From Corynebacterium fournieri (GTDB lineage: Bacteria; Actinomycetota; Actinomycetes; Mycobacteriales; Mycobacteriaceae): a stretch of DNA of 64,000 nucleotides. Shown here in pieces: positions 18,961-27,028 of this stretch. Location of the stretch: NCBI RefSeq assembly GCF_030408775.1, contig NZ_CP047210.1:496001-560000 (forward strand), in the 5' to 3' direction. The position numbers and the translations under genes are program-made. The first letter of the stretch is position 1. The number at the start of each line of letters is the position of its first letter. The notes under the pieces were generated by a model. The model did not search any database and had not been told where the DNA came from. It worked only from the letters and a program-made list of their open reading frames with translations.

Positions 18961-20079
18961 ATGGCAACTTCGGAGCACAACGGCGCAACTCAGGCGCCCG
19001 ACGGAGCAGTCACCGAAATGGATGCGGTGATCCTGGTCGGCGGGCGCGGCACTCGCTTGCGTCCGCTGACGGTTTCTACTCCGAAGCCGATGCTGCCCAC
19101 AGCCGGCTACCCGTTTTTGGCGCACTTGCTGGCGCGCATCCGCCAGGCGGGCATGCGCCACGTGGTGCTGGGGACGTCGTACAAGGCTGAGGTGTTTGAG
19201 GAGTACTTCGGCGACGGTTCCGAGTTCGGCTTGGAGATCGAGTACGTCGTAGAGGAAGAGGCGCTGGGCACCGGCGGCGGTATCCGCAACGTCTACGACA
19301 AGCTGCGCTACGACAACGCCATGGTGTTTAACGGCGACGTGCTCTCGGGCGCAGACCTGTCCGCCATCGCGACCACGCACGTGGATAAGGACGCGGATGT
19401 GACTCTGCACCTGGTGCGCGTGCCGGATCCGCGCGCGTTCGGCTCGGTACCGACGGACGAGGACGGCAACGTCCAGGCATTCTTGGAAAAGACGGAGGAT
19501 CCGCCGACCGACCAGATTAATGCGGGCTGCTACGTGTTCAAACGCTCCGTGATTGAGCAGATTCCTGCTGGGCGGGTGGTCTCGGTTGAGCGCGATACCT
19601 TCCCGGGCCTTCTGGAGTCGGGTGCGAAGGTGGTCGGCCATGTGGACTCGTCCTACTGGCGCGACATGGGCCGCCCGGACGATTTTGTTCAGGGGTCCTC
19701 GGACGTGGTGCGTGGCATTGCCTACTCGCCGTTGCTGGAGGGGCGTACGGGCGAGTCGCTTGTGGACGAATCCGCAGGCGTTGCCCACGGCGTGATTCTC
19801 ATGGGCGGCACCGCTGTGGGCCGCGGCTGCGAGATCGGCGCCGGATCGCGCGTGGACGACTCGGTGATCTTCGACGGCGTGACCATCGAGCCGGGGGCCA
19901 TGGTGCGCAACTCCATCATCGCCGCAGGCGCGACGATTGGCGCGAACGCGCGGGTTACGGATTGCGTCATCGGTGAGGGGGCCCGCATCGGCGCGCGCTG
20001 CGAGCTGCAGGCTGGCATGCGTGTGTGGCCGGGCGTGGAAATCCCGGATTCGGGAGTGCGTTTTTCCCCGGACGCGTAA
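18961..20079 (+). CDS. manC: Mannose-1-phosphate guanylyltransferase
   Basis: 372 residues. Makes GDP-mannose for lipomannan, PIM and glycoprotein mannosylation. The nucleotidyltransferase domain has VILVGGRGTRLRPLTVSTPKP with the catalytic loop, FNGDVL and EKTEDPPTDQINAGCYVF. From about residue 275 there is a left-handed beta-helix of hexapeptide repeats (IGAGSRVDDSVIFDG, IIAAGATIGANARVTDCVIG). The similar fold also makes dTDP-glucose (RmlA), so substrate is inferred from the manA/pmmA neighbours. Strong ribosome site AAAAGGA before ATG 18961. Confidence 0.87.
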   Translation: MATSEHNGATQAPDGAVTEMDAVILVGGRGTRLRPLTVSTPKPMLPTAGYPFLAHLLARIRQAGMRHVVLGTSYKAEVFEEYFGDGSEFGLEIEYVVEEEALGTGGGIRNVYDKLRYDNAMVFNGDVLSGADLSAIATTHVDKDADVTLHLVRVPDPRAFGSVPTDEDGNVQAFLEKTEDPPTDQINAGCYVFKRSVIEQIPAGRVVSVERDTFPGLLESGAKVVGHVDSSYWRDMGRPDDFVQGSSDVVRGIAYSPLLEGRTGESLVDESAGVAHGVILMGGTAVGRGCEIGAGSRVDDSVIFDGVTIEPGAMVRNSIIAAGATIGANARVTDCVIGEGARIGARCELQAGMRVWPGVEIPDSGVRFSPDA

Positions 20080-20119
20080 GCGACACGCCAAAACCGGCAA
20101 TTAGTTGCCTGAAATCGCA

Positions 20120-20141
20120 GGGGTACTACATGTAGTACCCC
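20120..20141. promoter_or_regulatory. 22-bp perfect palindrome upstream of whcD
   Basis: Half-site GGGGTACTACA followed at once by its exact reverse complement, centred between 20130 and 20131. The symmetry ends at the next base pair. It lies 41 bases after manC and about 220 bases before the whcD start. It looks like an operator for a dimeric regulator; no terminator-type T-run follows. Confidence 0.6.
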
Positions 20142-20168
20142 CTATATCTACCCCCGATCAGCGCCCGT

Positions 20169-20192
20169 TGTGACTCGTGTGACTTGTGTGAC
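20169..20192 (+). promoter_or_regulatory. Three TGTGAC boxes at 9-bp spacing before whcD
   Basis: TGTGAC starts at 20169, 20178 and 20187. The reverse complement GTCACA with 9-bp periodicity resembles the GTCACAgcg-type direct repeat reported for mycobacterial MtrA, as I recall it. MtrA is encoded 7.5 kb away. Confidence 0.5.
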
Positions 20193-20359
20193 GGGCGACG
20201 TGGGAAATGGGTCGGCGGGAGCGAAAACTCCGGAATTCTGGTTGCAGCTATTTAGTGTCGCGGTGTGTAATCACAGCAGTGTTATCCGCAGGGCCCGCTT
20301 CCCGGGAACTGCGGTCACCACTCTTATACGACCGACAAGCAACTAAGGAAGGTAATGGC

Positions 20360-20656
20360 GTGGAAAACCAAACGGACGCCATCCTCCGCGGCGCGGCCGC
20401 AGGAGGGATGACCCTCGACGAGTTGTTCGGCGCCGTCGAGCAGGAGTGGCAGGATCAGGCGCTGTGCGCCCAAACCGATCCGGAGGCGTTCTTCCCGGAG
20501 AAGGGTGGCTCCACCCGCGAGGCGAAGCGGATTTGCAAGGCCTGCGCTGTGCGTGACGAGTGTCTGGAATACGCACTCGAGCACGACGAGCGTTTCGGCA
20601 TCTGGGGCGGGCTCTCGGACCGTGAGCGTCGCCGCTTGAAAAAGCAGATCGGCTAA
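20360..20656 (+). CDS. whcD: WhiB2-type regulator WhcD
   Basis: 98 residues. An iron-sulfur regulator of the WhiB2/WhmD group, tied to cell division and septation. Cluster ligands are C36, C59, C62 and C68 (C-x22-C-x2-C-x5-C); the turn GIWGGLSDRERRRLKK and a basic C-terminus follow. The GTG start is supported by AAGGAAGG 7 bases upstream. The long leader (280 bases since manC) holds a 22-bp palindrome and three TGTGAC boxes, pointing to complex control, probably including MtrA. In the same place in C. glutamicum as I recall it. Confidence 0.92.
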   Translation: MENQTDAILRGAAAGGMTLDELFGAVEQEWQDQALCAQTDPEAFFPEKGGSTREAKRICKACAVRDECLEYALEHDERFGIWGGLSDRERRRLKKQIG

Positions 20657-20677
20657 TCGGCGAAGGCCGGGGATGGT

Positions 20678-21151
20678 CTACCAGGGGAAACCCGGGTCGA
20701 TCATTCTCGGGTCCAAGTTGAGGTAGTTGGCTACAAGAGCGGTCAGAACCCAGGTGATGAGTTCTGACCGCTCTTGCGTGTTCGCGGTGCGGTGCTCGAT
20801 GGGCATGCGGAAGACCACGAAGCGGGCGCGGGTGGGGTTGCCGCGCCTGTCCACGCCCGCCTGCAGCACGCGCCCGAGCGGTACGGGCCCGTCGGCGATG
20901 ATCTCGTCCGGAAAAACCGTCATGTCGGGGCTGAGCCGCATGCGCGGAATGGTGTCCACCGCCAAGTCCACCCCTGCCAGTTCCGTGAAGTACTGGTTGT
21001 GCAGTGGGGCGTAGGCGTCGATGACCAGCTGGTCGAAGGCATTGGCGCGCGTGCGGTAGCGGGGCACGCCCACGGGCAGGATGGGGCCGCGCACGCCCCG
21101 GCCGTGGCGGTTTCGGGCCGGTTGCACGTGTGAAGGGCCGGTGGAGCTCAT
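20678..21151 (-). CDS. Rv3259-like metallopeptidase-family protein
   Basis: 157 residues. Resembles the actinobacterial family around M. tuberculosis Rv3259, often labelled metallopeptidase: RGPILPVGVPRYRTRANAFD, then DEIIADGPVPLGRVLQAGVD and RARFVVFRMPIEHR. The segment where zincin relatives carry HExxH reads SELITWVLTALVANYL, so no zinc motif is present and proteolysis is doubtful. Start 21151 (MSSTGP) lies 8 bases after TAGCAT on the minus strand. Conserved beside whiB2 and the DUF3499 gene in mycobacteria as I recall it; function unknown. Confidence 0.7.
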   Translation of the reverse strand: MSSTGPSHVQPARNRHGRGVRGPILPVGVPRYRTRANAFDQLVIDAYAPLHNQYFTELAGVDLAVDTIPRMRLSPDMTVFPDEIIADGPVPLGRVLQAGVDRRGNPTRARFVVFRMPIEHRTANTQERSELITWVLTALVANYLNLDPRMIDPGFPW

Positions 21152-21231
21152 AGGTGGCAATGCTATTGCGCTTCCCCGCGCCGTTGGCGTGGGCGCGCCG
21201 CGTTGCGTCGCCGAAATCTCAACTTGGGGTT

Positions 21232-21237
21232 TAGACT
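21232..21237 (+). promoter_or_regulatory. -10 box of the DUF3499 gene
   Basis: TAGACT, 7 bases before the GTG start at 21245. Confidence 0.5.
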
Positions 21238-21244
21238 TGGCGCC

Positions 21245-21784
21245 GTGAATGTTTACCGCCGTTGTTGCCGCCCAGGGTGCGGCCGGCCCGCTGTGGCCAC
21301 GCTGATCTACGCGTACGCGGATTCGACGGCAGTGATCGGTCCGCTCGCACCAACCCCGGACCCGCATGCGTGGGACCTGTGTGAGCGCCACTCCGCCCAC
21401 ATCACTGCACCGGTGGGGTGGGAGCTGGTGCGCGTCGAGCACGTCGAGCTCGACGACGATGACTTGGGAGACTTGGACGAGGAGAACACCGACATCACCG
21501 CACTCGCAGAAGCCGTGCGCGAGGCGGGGCGCGTGACCACCGGGCTGGTGGAAACCGGCCAGGACCCGATCGAATACTCCGCGGACAAAGACTTCAATAA
21601 CCCGGAAACCTCGAACCACCCGGTGCACCGCACCAAGCGCGTCGAAGACCAGATTGCGGCGCACAAGGCCGCGCGCCGTTCGCACCTGCGCATCGTGCCC
21701 GACCCGGACACGCAACCCGACCCGGGTACAGAACCGGATGAGCAACCGCGCGGCAGGCACGCGCTGCGCGAGGACGGCGAGTAG
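21245..21784 (+). CDS. DUF3499 family protein
   Basis: 179 residues, actinobacterial family of unknown function. The N-terminus VYRRCCRPGCGRPAVATLIY holds a Cys cluster (CC-x3-C) and LCERHS follows about 45 residues later, together suggesting a zinc ribbon. The rest is acidic (VEHVELDDDDLGDLDEE) and ends in a disordered Asp/Pro-rich tail. The start at GTG 21245 is 7 bases after TAGACT, implying a leaderless transcript. Located directly upstream of pmmA as in related genomes. Confidence 0.8.
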   Translation: MNVYRRCCRPGCGRPAVATLIYAYADSTAVIGPLAPTPDPHAWDLCERHSAHITAPVGWELVRVEHVELDDDDLGDLDEENTDITALAEAVREAGRVTTGLVETGQDPIEYSADKDFNNPETSNHPVHRTKRVEDQIAAHKAARRSHLRIVPDPDTQPDPGTEPDEQPRGRHALREDGE

Positions 21785-21829
21785 CCGCGACGCAGGCGCG
21801 AGTAAGCGGGCGCTGCGCACCCGGCGCGA

Positions 21830-21835
21830 TAAGAT
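21830..21835 (+). promoter_or_regulatory. pmmA -10 box
   Basis: TAAGAT, 7 bases before the ATG at 21843. Confidence 0.5.
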
Positions 21836-21842
21836 ATCGCGC

Positions 21843-23219
21843 ATGGCTATTGAGCACACTGCAGAGACGCTGAAGAGCGTGATTAAGGCGTACGACGTCC
21901 GCGGCGTTGTGGGGGAGACCATCGACGAGGACTTCGTCCGCGTCGCGGGAGCCGCTTTCGCGCACATCCTGCGAAAAGAAGGCGAGACCCGCATTGCGGT
22001 GGGGCACGACATGCGCCCGTCTTCGCCGTCGCTTTCGGAAGCGTTCGCCGAGGGTGCCGCCAGCCAGGGGCTCGACGTCACACTGCTGGGGTTGACCTCC
22101 ACGGACGAGCTGTACTTCGTGGCTGGCACGCAGCGCTGCGCGGGTGCGATGTTCACCGCCTCGCACAACCCGGCGCAGTACAACGGCATCAAGCTGTGCC
22201 GCGCCGGAGCCACGCCGGTGTCCACGGATACGGGCTTGGGTGAGATTGCCCGCATGATCCTTGAAGGGGTGCCAGATTTTGGTGGGGAACCTGGGGTCGT
22301 CGACAAGCATGACGCCCTCGACGAGTACGCCGCTTACCTGCGCGAACTGGTGCCCGTGCCGACGGGGCGCACGCTGGTGGTCGCGGTGGACGCGGCCAAC
22401 GGCATGGCCGGAATGACGGTGCCGGCGGTGCTGGGCAAGCTAGACATCGACATCCGCCCGCTGTACTTCGAGCTCGACGGCACCTTCCCCAACCACGAGG
22501 CCAACCCGCTGGACCCGAAGAACTTGGTGGACCTGCAGAAGTTCACGGTGGAGCAGGGTGCGGACATCGGCCTGGCCTTCGACGGGGATGCGGACCGCTG
22601 CTTCGTGGTGGACGAGCGCGGCGAGGCCGTCTCCCCGTCCGCGATCACCGCGCTGATTGCCACGCGCACGCTGGCGCAACACCCGGGTGCGACGATCATC
22701 CACAACCTGATCACCTCCCGTGCGGTGCCTGAGATCATTGAGGAACACGGTGGCACCGCTGTGCGCACGCGCGTGGGCCACTCCTACATCAAGGCCCAGA
22801 TGGCGCAGCACTCCGCGCTGTTCGGCGGCGAGCACTCCGCCCACTACTACTTCTCCGAGTTCTTCAACGCGGACTCCGGCCTGGTCGCCGCGCTGCACGT
22901 GTTGGCGGCGCTGGCGGAGCAGGACGGCCCGCTCAGCGCGCTGATGCAAGAGTACGACCGCTACGCCGCCTCCGGCGAGATCAACTCCGAGGTCGCCGAC
23001 CAGGCCGCCGCCACCCAGCGGGTGGTGGACGCGTTCGCAGACCGCGCTGAAACCGTGGACACGCTCGACGGCGTGACCGTGCAGCTGAAAGACTCCAAGG
23101 CCTGGTTCAACGTTCGCGCCTCCAACACCGAGCCACTGCTGCGCCTGAACGCGGAGGCGCCCACGAAGGAGGAAGTGGACGCGTTGACGAGCGAGATTTT
23201 GGCCATCATCCGCGCGTAA
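21843..23219 (+). CDS. pmmA: Phosphomannomutase/phosphoglucomutase
   Basis: 458 residues, alpha-D-phosphohexomutase family. Interconverts mannose-6-P and mannose-1-P, feeding ManC. Catalytic phosphoserine loop TASHNPAQYNG (about residues 103-113), metal site DGDADRC, sugar-binding GEHSAHYYF and the C-terminal phosphate-binding VRASNTEPLLRLN are all present. ATG at 21843 sits 7 bases after TAAGAT. Together with manA and manC it forms the complete route from fructose-6-P to GDP-mannose. A dual glucose/mannose activity is possible. Confidence 0.93.
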   Translation: MAIEHTAETLKSVIKAYDVRGVVGETIDEDFVRVAGAAFAHILRKEGETRIAVGHDMRPSSPSLSEAFAEGAASQGLDVTLLGLTSTDELYFVAGTQRCAGAMFTASHNPAQYNGIKLCRAGATPVSTDTGLGEIARMILEGVPDFGGEPGVVDKHDALDEYAAYLRELVPVPTGRTLVVAVDAANGMAGMTVPAVLGKLDIDIRPLYFELDGTFPNHEANPLDPKNLVDLQKFTVEQGADIGLAFDGDADRCFVVDERGEAVSPSAITALIATRTLAQHPGATIIHNLITSRAVPEIIEEHGGTAVRTRVGHSYIKAQMAQHSALFGGEHSAHYYFSEFFNADSGLVAALHVLAALAEQDGPLSALMQEYDRYAASGEINSEVADQAAATQRVVDAFADRAETVDTLDGVTVQLKDSKAWFNVRASNTEPLLRLNAEAPTKEEVDALTSEILAIIRA

Positions 23220-23240
23220 GCGCAAGTAGGCTCGCGCGGT

Positions 23241-24239
23241 ATGAGCGGACTTTCCCGGGAAGACACCCTGTTTTTCGATGTCGCGCACGAGGGGGCGCAG
23301 ATTCGCGCCGTCGGCCAAGCTGCGGCCTCGCTCGCTGGTTTGCGAGGCCTCGACCCGCGCAGCGTGGTGGTGCTGGCCACCGACCAGGTCGCGGCCGCCG
23401 CGGCCCGCGCGGTGTGCACGTTTGCCGCACCGCTGCAGGTCCCGGTGGTGATCGCAGACGTGTTGCCCGGCTACGTCGGGCCACTGGACGTCGTGGTCGT
23501 CGTCGGCGAGAACGCGCAGCACGAGGATTGCCTGCGCGGCCTGATCACCGCCGCGGATCGCGGCGCAGAAACGGTTGTGGCCGGTCCGAAGCAGGGGCCG
23601 TTGCTTGACGACGCACCGAATGCCACCACCGTCATCCCCGCCCTGCCCGACACCTCCGGCGCTTCGCCGCTGCGCACCTGTGCGGCGGTGGGCGCGGTGC
23701 TTTCTGGCCTGCACCAACCTGCAGAGATGGTGGCCGAGCGCTTCGAGCTACTCGCGGCGGAAGTGGACGCGGAACTCGAAGGTGTTTCCCCGCGCCGCGA
23801 CATCGCGGTCAACGCCGCCCGCCAGCTTCGGGCGCACGCCGAGGGCGCCCGAGTGCTGCACACCGGCTTCGGGCGCGCAGGCGAGGCGGTCGCCGAGCTG
23901 GCCGCCGCGGTGTGGTCGACGCACGGCATTGCCTCGAGCGCGGTAGGCGCCCACGAGCTGCCGCACGCCGTCGAGCGTGCTCAGGAGGGCAATGCGGGTG
24001 CTCGGCCGGGCGATATCTTCTACGACCCCTACCTCGATGGTCCGGCAGAACTGGTAGGTTTAACAACCGTTGTTTGGTCGTGCGAGGCCACCGATCCGGT
24101 GGTCCCAGCGGGAAGCCGGACCGAGTCCGTGGAAACGGACGCAACCGATTCGGCTGTCCGCGCGGTGCGTTTGCTCGCACGGGCGTACGCGGCGACGGCG
24201 CTTTCCGCCGATGCGCCCGACGCCGACACGGAGGAGTAG
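23241..24239 (+). CDS. SIS-domain protein, TobH/Rv3256c-like
   Basis: 332 residues. Resembles a sugar isomerase (SIS) fold: VVVLATDQVAAAAARAVCTF, DVVVVVGENAQHEDCLRGLITAADRGAETVVAGP and VLHTGFGRAGEAVAELAA. Proteins in this position between pmmA and manA are conserved in corynebacteria and mycobacteria and are often annotated as phosphosugar isomerase-like. A true catalytic Glu/His pair cannot be judged by eye, so the role may be binding or regulation. TAGGCT lies 8 bases before the ATG. Ten bases separate it from manA, so they are co-transcribed. Confidence 0.7.
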   Translation: MSGLSREDTLFFDVAHEGAQIRAVGQAAASLAGLRGLDPRSVVVLATDQVAAAAARAVCTFAAPLQVPVVIADVLPGYVGPLDVVVVVGENAQHEDCLRGLITAADRGAETVVAGPKQGPLLDDAPNATTVIPALPDTSGASPLRTCAAVGAVLSGLHQPAEMVAERFELLAAEVDAELEGVSPRRDIAVNAARQLRAHAEGARVLHTGFGRAGEAVAELAAAVWSTHGIASSAVGAHELPHAVERAQEGNAGARPGDIFYDPYLDGPAELVGLTTVVWSCEATDPVVPAGSRTESVETDATDSAVRAVRLLARAYAATALSADAPDADTEE

Positions 24240-24249
24240 AAGGAGAGTC

Positions 24250-25428
24250 ATGGAGCACCTCGAAGGAGCTCTGCGCCCCTACCCGTGGGGTTCGCGCACT
24301 TTGATCCCGCAGCTGCGCGGCGAGCCCTCGCCCAGCCAGCAGCCGCAGGCCGAGCTCTGGTTCGGCGCGCACCCCGCGGCACCGGCAACGGTGGACGGGC
24401 GGGGCCTCGACGCCGCGATCGCGGACGATCCGGCGGCGGCACTCGGCGCCCGCGTGCAGAAGCAGCACGGCGACCAGCTGCCGTTTCTGGTGAAGCTGCT
24501 GGCGGCAGCCGCGCCGCTGAGCATCCAGGCCCACCCGTCTCTGGAGCAGGCGCAGGAGGGCTACGCGCGGGAAAACGCTGAGGGCATCGAGCTCAACAGC
24601 CCGAACCGCAACTACAAAGACCCGAACCACAAGCCGGAACTGATTGTGGCGCTGACGCAGTTCCGCGCGCTCGCCGGGTTCCGCCCTGTGGAAGACACCG
24701 CCGCGTTCTTCGCCGCGCTGGGCAGCCCCGAGCTGGACCGCTACGCCACCTTGCTGCCCACAGAAGGGGAGGGGGACCTGCGGGCGCTGTTTACCACCCT
24801 GATTTCACTGCCGCACCAACCGCGCACGGAGCTGATCAGCTCCGTGGAGCGGGCGGCGCGAAACCTCGTGGACGATCCTTCTCACCCCGCGTGGATGCTG
24901 GAGTCGGCAGGCGTCTTCCTCGAGCTCAACGAGGCGTACCCGGGCGACGTTGGAGTGCTGGCGGCGCTGCTGCTCAACGTGCTCACGCTCGAGCCGGGCG
25001 AAGCGGCGTTCTTGCGCGCAGGTCAGCTGCACGCTTACCTGTCCGGCTTGGGCGTGGAGGTGATGGCCAATTCCGACAATGTGTTGCGCGGCGGCCTGAC
25101 CACCAAGCACGTCGATGTGCCGGAGCTTGTGCGCGTGCTGGACTTCAGCACGCTGGAAAATCCGCGCGCGGCAACTGCCCCGTCTCATGGCGGCGTGGAG
25201 TTCCAGCTGCCGGTGGACAGTTTCGCGGTGCGCATGCACACGCTTGACCATGGCGAAGCGCTGCACCTCGACGACGACGGCCCTGCGATCGTGTTGTGCA
25301 CGTCCGGCACGGTGCGCGCCGGGGATTTCACCCTGACGCAGGGCCACGCTGCGTGGGTCCCGGCCAACGAGGGGACGAGCGAACTTATCGCGGACGGCGC
25401 GGCCGAAGTATTCGTCGCGACGGTCTAG
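24250..25428 (+). CDS. manA: Mannose-6-phosphate isomerase, type I
   Basis: 392 residues. Zinc enzyme converting fructose-6-P to mannose-6-P. Zinc ligands are visible as SIQAHPS (Gln and His), KPELIVAL (Glu) and QLHAYLSGLGVEVMANSDN (His); the family motif continues with NVLRGGLTTKHVD. Ribosome site GGAGAG precedes ATG 24250. Last gene of the pmmA-SIS-manA unit. The next gene is convergent, 9 bases away. Confidence 0.93.
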   Translation: MEHLEGALRPYPWGSRTLIPQLRGEPSPSQQPQAELWFGAHPAAPATVDGRGLDAAIADDPAAALGARVQKQHGDQLPFLVKLLAAAAPLSIQAHPSLEQAQEGYARENAEGIELNSPNRNYKDPNHKPELIVALTQFRALAGFRPVEDTAAFFAALGSPELDRYATLLPTEGEGDLRALFTTLISLPHQPRTELISSVERAARNLVDDPSHPAWMLESAGVFLELNEAYPGDVGVLAALLLNVLTLEPGEAAFLRAGQLHAYLSGLGVEVMANSDNVLRGGLTTKHVDVPELVRVLDFSTLENPRAATAPSHGGVEFQLPVDSFAVRMHTLDHGEALHLDDDGPAIVLCTSGTVRAGDFTLTQGHAAWVPANEGTSELIADGAAEVFVATV

Positions 25429-25437
25429 AGCCGCGCG

Positions 25438-26451
25438 CTACTGGGGCCTGATCCCGGTGATCTTGTCAAAGACATCGCGTGGGGTGATGCCGCCGTTTTC
25501 CTGCGGGTAGCCCGCGACGTCTTCCTTGCCGGCCACTCGCGTCGGGCCCGCGGGGGCTGCGTCGGGAGCCTGAGAGGCTGGCGGGGCTTGACTCGGTTCG
25601 GCTGCGGCCGCTTCCGGCACGGTCTCAGCAAGCGTACCTTCCGGCCCTTGGGGAGCGCTTTGCGCCGCGGCGTTAGCTTGCGGTTGCTCAGCGGGGATCT
25701 CGCCCGCCGGCTCGGGCTGGGAGCTTTGCTCGGTGCTGCCCGGCTCGTTTGCCGAGCCATCCTCCTGCTGCGAGGACTCCTCCCGCTTCGACGGCTCCGG
25801 TGCGGGGGTGTGCGCAGGCTCGACGCTTTCGGACGGCTGGGTTGCAGAACCACCCGGCGTCGGGGTGACGGAGCTGCTCGGCTGCGCGGTTTCGCTGTTC
25901 TGCGGCTCCTTCGCAGGCGTGCTGCCAGGAGTCGGCTGCGACGTGGAGCGGGCAGTGGTGGGGTTCTGTGCGCCTGCCGGCTCCTCCACCTGACGGTTGC
26001 CCTGCTGGGCGGCCTTCGGCGCGGCGGTGGGCACGATGTTGGACGGACGGTAGACGCGGGAAGGCTGTGCCTGACCTTCCGCCGGTGCCACGACTGCGTG
26101 CGGCGGCAGGTACGGGTCGGACTCCGCCTTGTAAGCGGACGGCATGGCTGCACCCGCGCGGCCCGGCCCCGGTTCCGCCTGCGCCGCACCCCCGTTGCCT
26201 GTCGCACCCGCGTTGCGTGCAGAGCTGTGCACAGTGTGCGTGCGGGTTTCGCTTTCGGTGACAGTCGCGGTAGTCGGGCTCGACGTCGTTTCAGCTGCGC
26301 TTGGCTCCGTGGTGCCCGCTGCTTCAGCGGTGAATCCGGCGCGGTTGTGCTGGCCGGGCGAGGAGGTGGCCCACACGGTGAATCCGACTAAGGCCGCGAG
26401 TAGTACACCTGCGCCGAAGAACACGGCTACCCGGCGTGTCGTCCCTTCCAC
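25438..26451 (-). CDS. Membrane-anchored Pro/Ser/Glu-rich stalk protein
   Basis: 337 residues, not assigned to a family. One N-terminal membrane helix (about 8-28, VAVFFGAGVLLAALVGFTVWA) is followed by about 290 residues of low-complexity sequence rich in Pro, Ala, Ser, Thr, Glu and Gln, then a short ordered tail (YPQENGGITPRDVFDKITG). This is a type II anchored, probably cell-wall-spanning and disordered protein, and its Ser/Thr/Pro content makes O-mannosylation plausible next to mannose genes. The GTG start has a strong GGGAGGAG site. No sorting signal or catalytic motif is seen. Confidence 0.65.
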   Translation of the reverse strand: MEGTTRRVAVFFGAGVLLAALVGFTVWATSSPGQHNRAGFTAEAAGTTEPSAAETTSSPTTATVTESETRTHTVHSSARNAGATGNGGAAQAEPGPGRAGAAMPSAYKAESDPYLPPHAVVAPAEGQAQPSRVYRPSNIVPTAAPKAAQQGNRQVEEPAGAQNPTTARSTSQPTPGSTPAKEPQNSETAQPSSSVTPTPGGSATQPSESVEPAHTPAPEPSKREESSQQEDGSANEPGSTEQSSQPEPAGEIPAEQPQANAAAQSAPQGPEGTLAETVPEAAAAEPSQAPPASQAPDAAPAGPTRVAGKEDVAGYPQENGGITPRDVFDKITGIRPQ

Positions 26452-26673
26452 GGTGGCTCCTCCCGGAGGTCGTTTTCGCCCCTCGAATTCATTACAACTT
26501 TATAACGTTTGGGTTAGTAGCACTGTTTATAGCACGCAATCGTGAAGATTGGAACCCCCTCAGTGGTATTGGGGTGTGCGTTCCTCCGCCCCGCAGCGGC
26601 GTTATGCCGTATACAGATGGTGGAAATACTTCGCGTGGGCGCCCGCCCGCGCACCAACGGAAGGAGCGCCGCA
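26452..26673. other. Divergent intergenic region between stalk protein and DUF4259-like gene
   Basis: 222 bases, AT-rich near 26490-26540 (TATAACG, GTTTATAGC) and probably holding promoters for both directions. An in-frame ATG at 26542 would lengthen the plus-strand gene but lacks coding-like sequence. In C. glutamicum sahH lies close by; no trace of it is seen here. Confidence 0.4.
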
Positions 26674-27024
26674 GTGAGTACGTGGGACGAGCAGATTTTC
26701 ACGGTCGACACCAACAACGATTTCCTTGACGAGCTGGTTGACCTCGATTTCGAGGAGGTGTTTGAGGCAGTCCGCGACGCGGTTCTCCTCGCCGCCAAGC
26801 AGGACCCGTCTGAGGACGAGCTGCTCAACGGCCAAGCGGCTGCGACTATTGCCGCGATCTGGGCGGGCGCGCCGTTTTCTGCGGGCGAGATCGCAGAGAC
26901 CTACCCGTTTATCCGGGAGCGGCCGGACGAGATGGACGAGCAGCTGACGGAGTCCGCTGCCGCTGTGCTCGAGGAAGCGGACACGGACGTGGATCTGGAG
27001 CAGTTCCTCGAGGCGCTGGCCTAA
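26674..27024 (+). CDS. DUF4259-like small acidic protein
   Basis: 116 residues, strongly acidic. The start STWDEQIFTVDTNNDFLDEL resembles the MGxWGxGIFxNDxAxDFL opening of DUF4259 proteins; the rest is helical with repeated Glu/Asp. GTG 26674 is preceded by AAGGAG at 7 bases. It ends 4 bases before tmk, so they are likely co-transcribed. Function unknown; assignment to DUF4259 is by eye only. Confidence 0.55.
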   Translation: MSTWDEQIFTVDTNNDFLDELVDLDFEEVFEAVRDAVLLAAKQDPSEDELLNGQAAATIAAIWAGAPFSAGEIAETYPFIRERPDEMDEQLTESAAAVLEEADTDVDLEQFLEALA

Positions 27025-27028
27025 CCGC

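Noticed and set aside
20169-20192. GlxR/CRP-type site
   Set aside because: Needs an inverted TGTGA-n6-TCACA; here the boxes are direct repeats.
20678-21151. True metallopeptidase
   Set aside because: Family name suggests it, but no HExxH is present in the sequence.
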